From: Bacteroidales bacterium
GTDB taxonomy: Bacteria > Bacteroidota > Bacteroidia > Bacteroidales > UBA932
NCBI GenBank assembly: GCA_022653675.1
Contig: JALCST010000007.1
Span: forward strand, 1-64,000
DNA: 64,000 nt
Direction: 5' to 3'
The position numbers and the translations under genes were made by a program. This document shows, in pieces, positions 62,947 through 64,000 of the stretch. Numbering within the stretch: the stretch's first letter is position 1; each line of letters opens with the position of its first letter. A model generated the notes under the pieces. That model saw only the letters and a program-made list of their open reading frames with translations, did not search any database and was not told where the DNA came from.

Positions 62947-64000
62947 ATGGATTATTTTCGCAGAATAGCCATCTTGCTTCCCTTACCGGTCTTCATTTTA
63001 CTTGTACCTTTTCTGCAAGGATGTAAGGCTTCTTCGAAACCGGTTCCAAAAAGTGGAAGAGGGCAAATGGACACTACTGCGGTCTCAAATCTCAACGCAT
63101 ACGGAATAGACGACTCGGGTTACGATATCTCCAATGGCATTATCAGGAACGGTGACAGCTTCGGATTCATTATGAACGGTTACGGAGTAGGTCAGAATGC
63201 CCAGGATTCGGCTATGGATGCGTCCAGAGAATATTTCGATGTACGCAGGATTAAGGCCGGTAACGAATATCACGCGTATTGCACGCCGGATGATCCGCCC
63301 CGCCTGGCATATTGGCTTTATGATATCGACAGGATGAACACGGTGATTTTCTGCTTCAAGGACTCCGTCTGTGCAAGGCTTTTCAGGCACGATGTCTCCA
63401 TAGTGCCTCAATATTCGGAGGTCAAAATAATGAATTCCCTATGGCAGGATACTGAGGCTGCCGGCGTATCGCCGCTTCTCGCATTGAAGTTGTCCGACAT
63501 CTATTCATGGACCATAGATTTTTTCGGCTTGAGGAAAGGAGATTCCTTCCGGGTGATTTATGACCTCGTGACATGCGAAGGCGATACCCTGGATATAGGG
63601 GACGTGCATTATTGCGATTTTATTCACGATGGGGAGAATTACGAGTGCTTTCGTTTCGAGGAGCGGGGGGATACTACCGGTAATCTTTATTGGGATTCCG
63701 ACGGGAACAGCATGAGGAAGGCTTTCCTAAAGGCTCCTCTCAAATTTTCGCGTATTTCCTCCGGGTTCTCGTATCACAGATACCATCCGGTTTATCACAT
63801 TTACCGTCCGCATACGGGTATAGATTATGCCGCTCCCAAAGGTACGCCCGTAAGATCCATCGGGGATGGAACTGTTATAAAACGGGGATGGGGAGGGGGA
63901 GGCGGAAATGTCGTTAAGATTCGACACAACAGCGTCTACACCACGGCATACATGCATCTTTCCCGTTATGGCACCGGCATCAGGGTGGGAACAAGAGTAC
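62947..64000 (+). CDS. M23-family metallopeptidase lipoprotein, partial
   Basis: About 351 residues are visible before the right edge. ATG 62947 gives a lipoprotein signal with lipobox LQGC (Cys26). After an N-terminal region of about 255 residues that I do not recognise, the LytM/M23 domain begins: KFSRISSGFSYHRYHPVY, zinc ligands in 'RPHTGIDYAAPKGTPV', 'GWGGGGGNVVKIRH', then 'YMHLSRYGTGIRVG'. Such enzymes cut peptide cross-links in peptidoglycan. It is divergent from mraZ with 138 bases between. The C-terminus is off the window. Confidence 0.9.
   Translation, partial: MDYFRRIAILLPLPVFILLVPFLQGCKASSKPVPKSGRGQMDTTAVSNLNAYGIDDSGYDISNGIIRNGDSFGFIMNGYGVGQNAQDSAMDASREYFDVRRIKAGNEYHAYCTPDDPPRLAYWLYDIDRMNTVIFCFKDSVCARLFRHDVSIVPQYSEVKIMNSLWQDTEAAGVSPLLALKLSDIYSWTIDFFGLRKGDSFRVIYDLVTCEGDTLDIGDVHYCDFIHDGENYECFRFEERGDTTGNLYWDSDGNSMRKAFLKAPLKFSRISSGFSYHRYHPVYHIYRPHTGIDYAAPKGTPVRSIGDGTVIKRGWGGGGGNVVKIRHNSVYTTAYMHLSRYGTGIRVGTRV

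Overview
The window is 64 kb of chromosome from a member of the Bacteroidota, most likely the order Bacteroidales. The evidence is a SusC/SusD polysaccharide utilization locus, a NigD-like lipoprotein, a FISUMP-type lipoprotein, Bacteroidota-type promoters (TTTG about 19 bp before TAnnTTTG), almost no Shine-Dalgarno sequences at start codons, and a division and cell wall cluster that lacks murF and ddl. Base composition is moderate. I cannot place it to genus. I saw no rRNA, tRNA, CRISPR array, insertion sequence or prophage gene, and no gene-free stretch longer than about 170 bases.

Left region (1-12048): a polysaccharide utilization locus. A minus-strand operon runs FecR anti-sigma, SusC transporter with an N-terminal STN domain, SusD, a heparinase II/III-like lyase, a GH88 unsaturated glucuronyl hydrolase, and a second lyase paralogue cut by the left edge. 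The matching ECF sigma factor is divergent, on the plus strand. The expected logic is that the ligand-loaded SusC signals through STN to FecR, FecR releases sigma, and sigma raises locus expression. The lyases would make oligosaccharides with a 4,5-unsaturated uronic acid end, which GH88 would remove. The two lyase genes share an exactly identical 871-base block inside otherwise diverged sequence.

Middle region (12092-43035): mostly housekeeping genes in short runs. These are metG; recA-trpS; rlmN, a patatin/barrel outer membrane protein, recX, prfB with its programmed +1 frameshift, and fumarase; a NigD-like lipoprotein; an ECF sigma factor with a membrane-anchored barrel protein; a TPM protein and a FISUMP lipoprotein; apbE; DUF389-capA-phoH; a SPOR lipoprotein, gcvT and a degenerate M28 peptidase fused to a TonB-C domain; leuS and two YitT paralogues; a membrane-bound AraC-type regulator plus a small HTH-only protein; and folE-trkA.

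Right region (43142-64000): an ABC ATPase, a cobalamin adenosyltransferase and a small DUF2795-type protein on the plus strand. Then comes a long minus-strand division and cell wall cluster, mraZ-rsmH-ftsL-ftsI-murE-mraY-murD-ftsW-murG-murC-ftsQ-ftsA-ftsZ, which continues through gltX, rpiB and truB with overlaps or very short gaps. A divergent M23 peptidase lipoprotein is cut by the right edge.

I did not find a clearly new multi-gene system. The most interesting points are the identical tract between the lyase paralogues with an exchanged N-terminal domain, the M28-TonB fusion that has lost its catalytic glutamate pair, the sigma factor paired with a protein that combines an inner membrane helix and an outer membrane barrel, the apparently leaderless rlmN, and a terminator that reaches into the truB coding sequence.
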